DNA from: Cycloclasticus sp.
Lineage (GTDB): Bacteria > Pseudomonadota > Gammaproteobacteria > Methylococcales > Cycloclasticaceae
Assembly: GCA_019090295.1 (NCBI GenBank)
Contig: JAHRWG010000048.1
Coordinates: 1 to 6,972, forward strand
Length of the DNA: 6,972 bases
Direction of reading: 5' to 3'
The position numbers and the translations under genes were made by a program. The notes beneath the pieces were generated by a model. That model did no database searches and had not been told where the DNA came from. It saw only the letters and a list, made by a program, of their open reading frames with translations. How positions within the stretch are numbered: the stretch's first letter is position 1; every line of letters starts with the position of its first letter. Shown one piece after another: positions 6,941 to 6,972 of the stretch.

Positions 6941-6972
6941 CTGTCTCTTATACACATCTGACGCTGCCGACG
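6941..6972. other. Nextera (Tn5 tagmentation) adapter remnant, not genomic
   Basis: Positions 6941-6959 read CTGTCTCTTATACACATCT, the 19-bp Tn5 mosaic end used in Nextera libraries, and the following 13 bases continue exactly into the reverse complement of the Read 1 tagmentation oligo, ending one base short of its full 33. It sits at the very end of the contig. It is untrimmed adapter carried into the assembly, not a natural transposon end, and it creates the false N-terminus MYKRQ on the minus strand. Confidence 0.97.

Noticed and set aside
6941..6959. Tn5-like mosaic end as a natural transposon terminus
   Set aside because: It continues directly into Nextera adapter sequence and lies at the contig end, so it is a library artefact.
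1..6972. A previously undescribed system, CRISPR array, phage or mobile element
   Set aside because: All main genes belong to recognisable families of a known adhesin secretion and release pathway; no direct repeats, integrase or transposase were seen.

Overview
The window reads as a piece of a gammaproteobacterial chromosome, probably from a marine or aquatic species with moderately low GC. It comes from a shotgun library: the right end carries 32 bases of Nextera sequencing adapter, so the contig stops artificially inside a gene. The evidence for the group is the gene set, a Lap-type (large adhesion protein) type I secretion system next to LapG and LapD homologues, an arrangement typical of Pseudomonas, Shewanella and related gammaproteobacteria. 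I cannot name the genus.

Layout. Plus strand, 56-5720: a LapB-like ABC transporter with an N-terminal C39-peptidase-like domain; a LapC/HlyD-like membrane fusion protein starting 2 nt after it; a LuxR/NarL-type regulator with a degenerate receiver domain; and a TolC-like outer membrane protein (LapE/AggA type). The three secretion genes form a full inner membrane-periplasm-outer membrane conduit, with the regulator sitting between the adaptor and the outer membrane channel. A strong rho-independent terminator at 5738-5774 closes this unit. Minus strand, 6940-5792: the 3' part of a lapD-like gene (degenerate EAL domain), then lapG, the periplasmic calcium-dependent cysteine protease. The two units converge on the terminator, which probably works in both directions.

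How they work together (known from the Pseudomonas fluorescens and Shewanella systems, inferred here): LapB-LapC-LapE exports a giant RTX-type adhesin and holds it at the cell surface. LapG cleaves the adhesin N-terminus to release it. LapD binds cytoplasmic c-di-GMP with its inactive EAL domain and then sequesters LapG, keeping cells attached. The adhesin substrate gene is not in the window.

No tRNA, rRNA, CRISPR array, insertion sequence or unrecognised gene cassette was seen, and no gene-free stretch exceeds 100 bases. I found no evidence for a wholly new system. The points worth a second look are the adapter-derived N-terminus (MYKRQ) of the last ORF, the atypical receiver of the regulator, an abrupt or frameshifted lapD 3' end, and an inverted repeat that could mask the tolC ribosome binding site.
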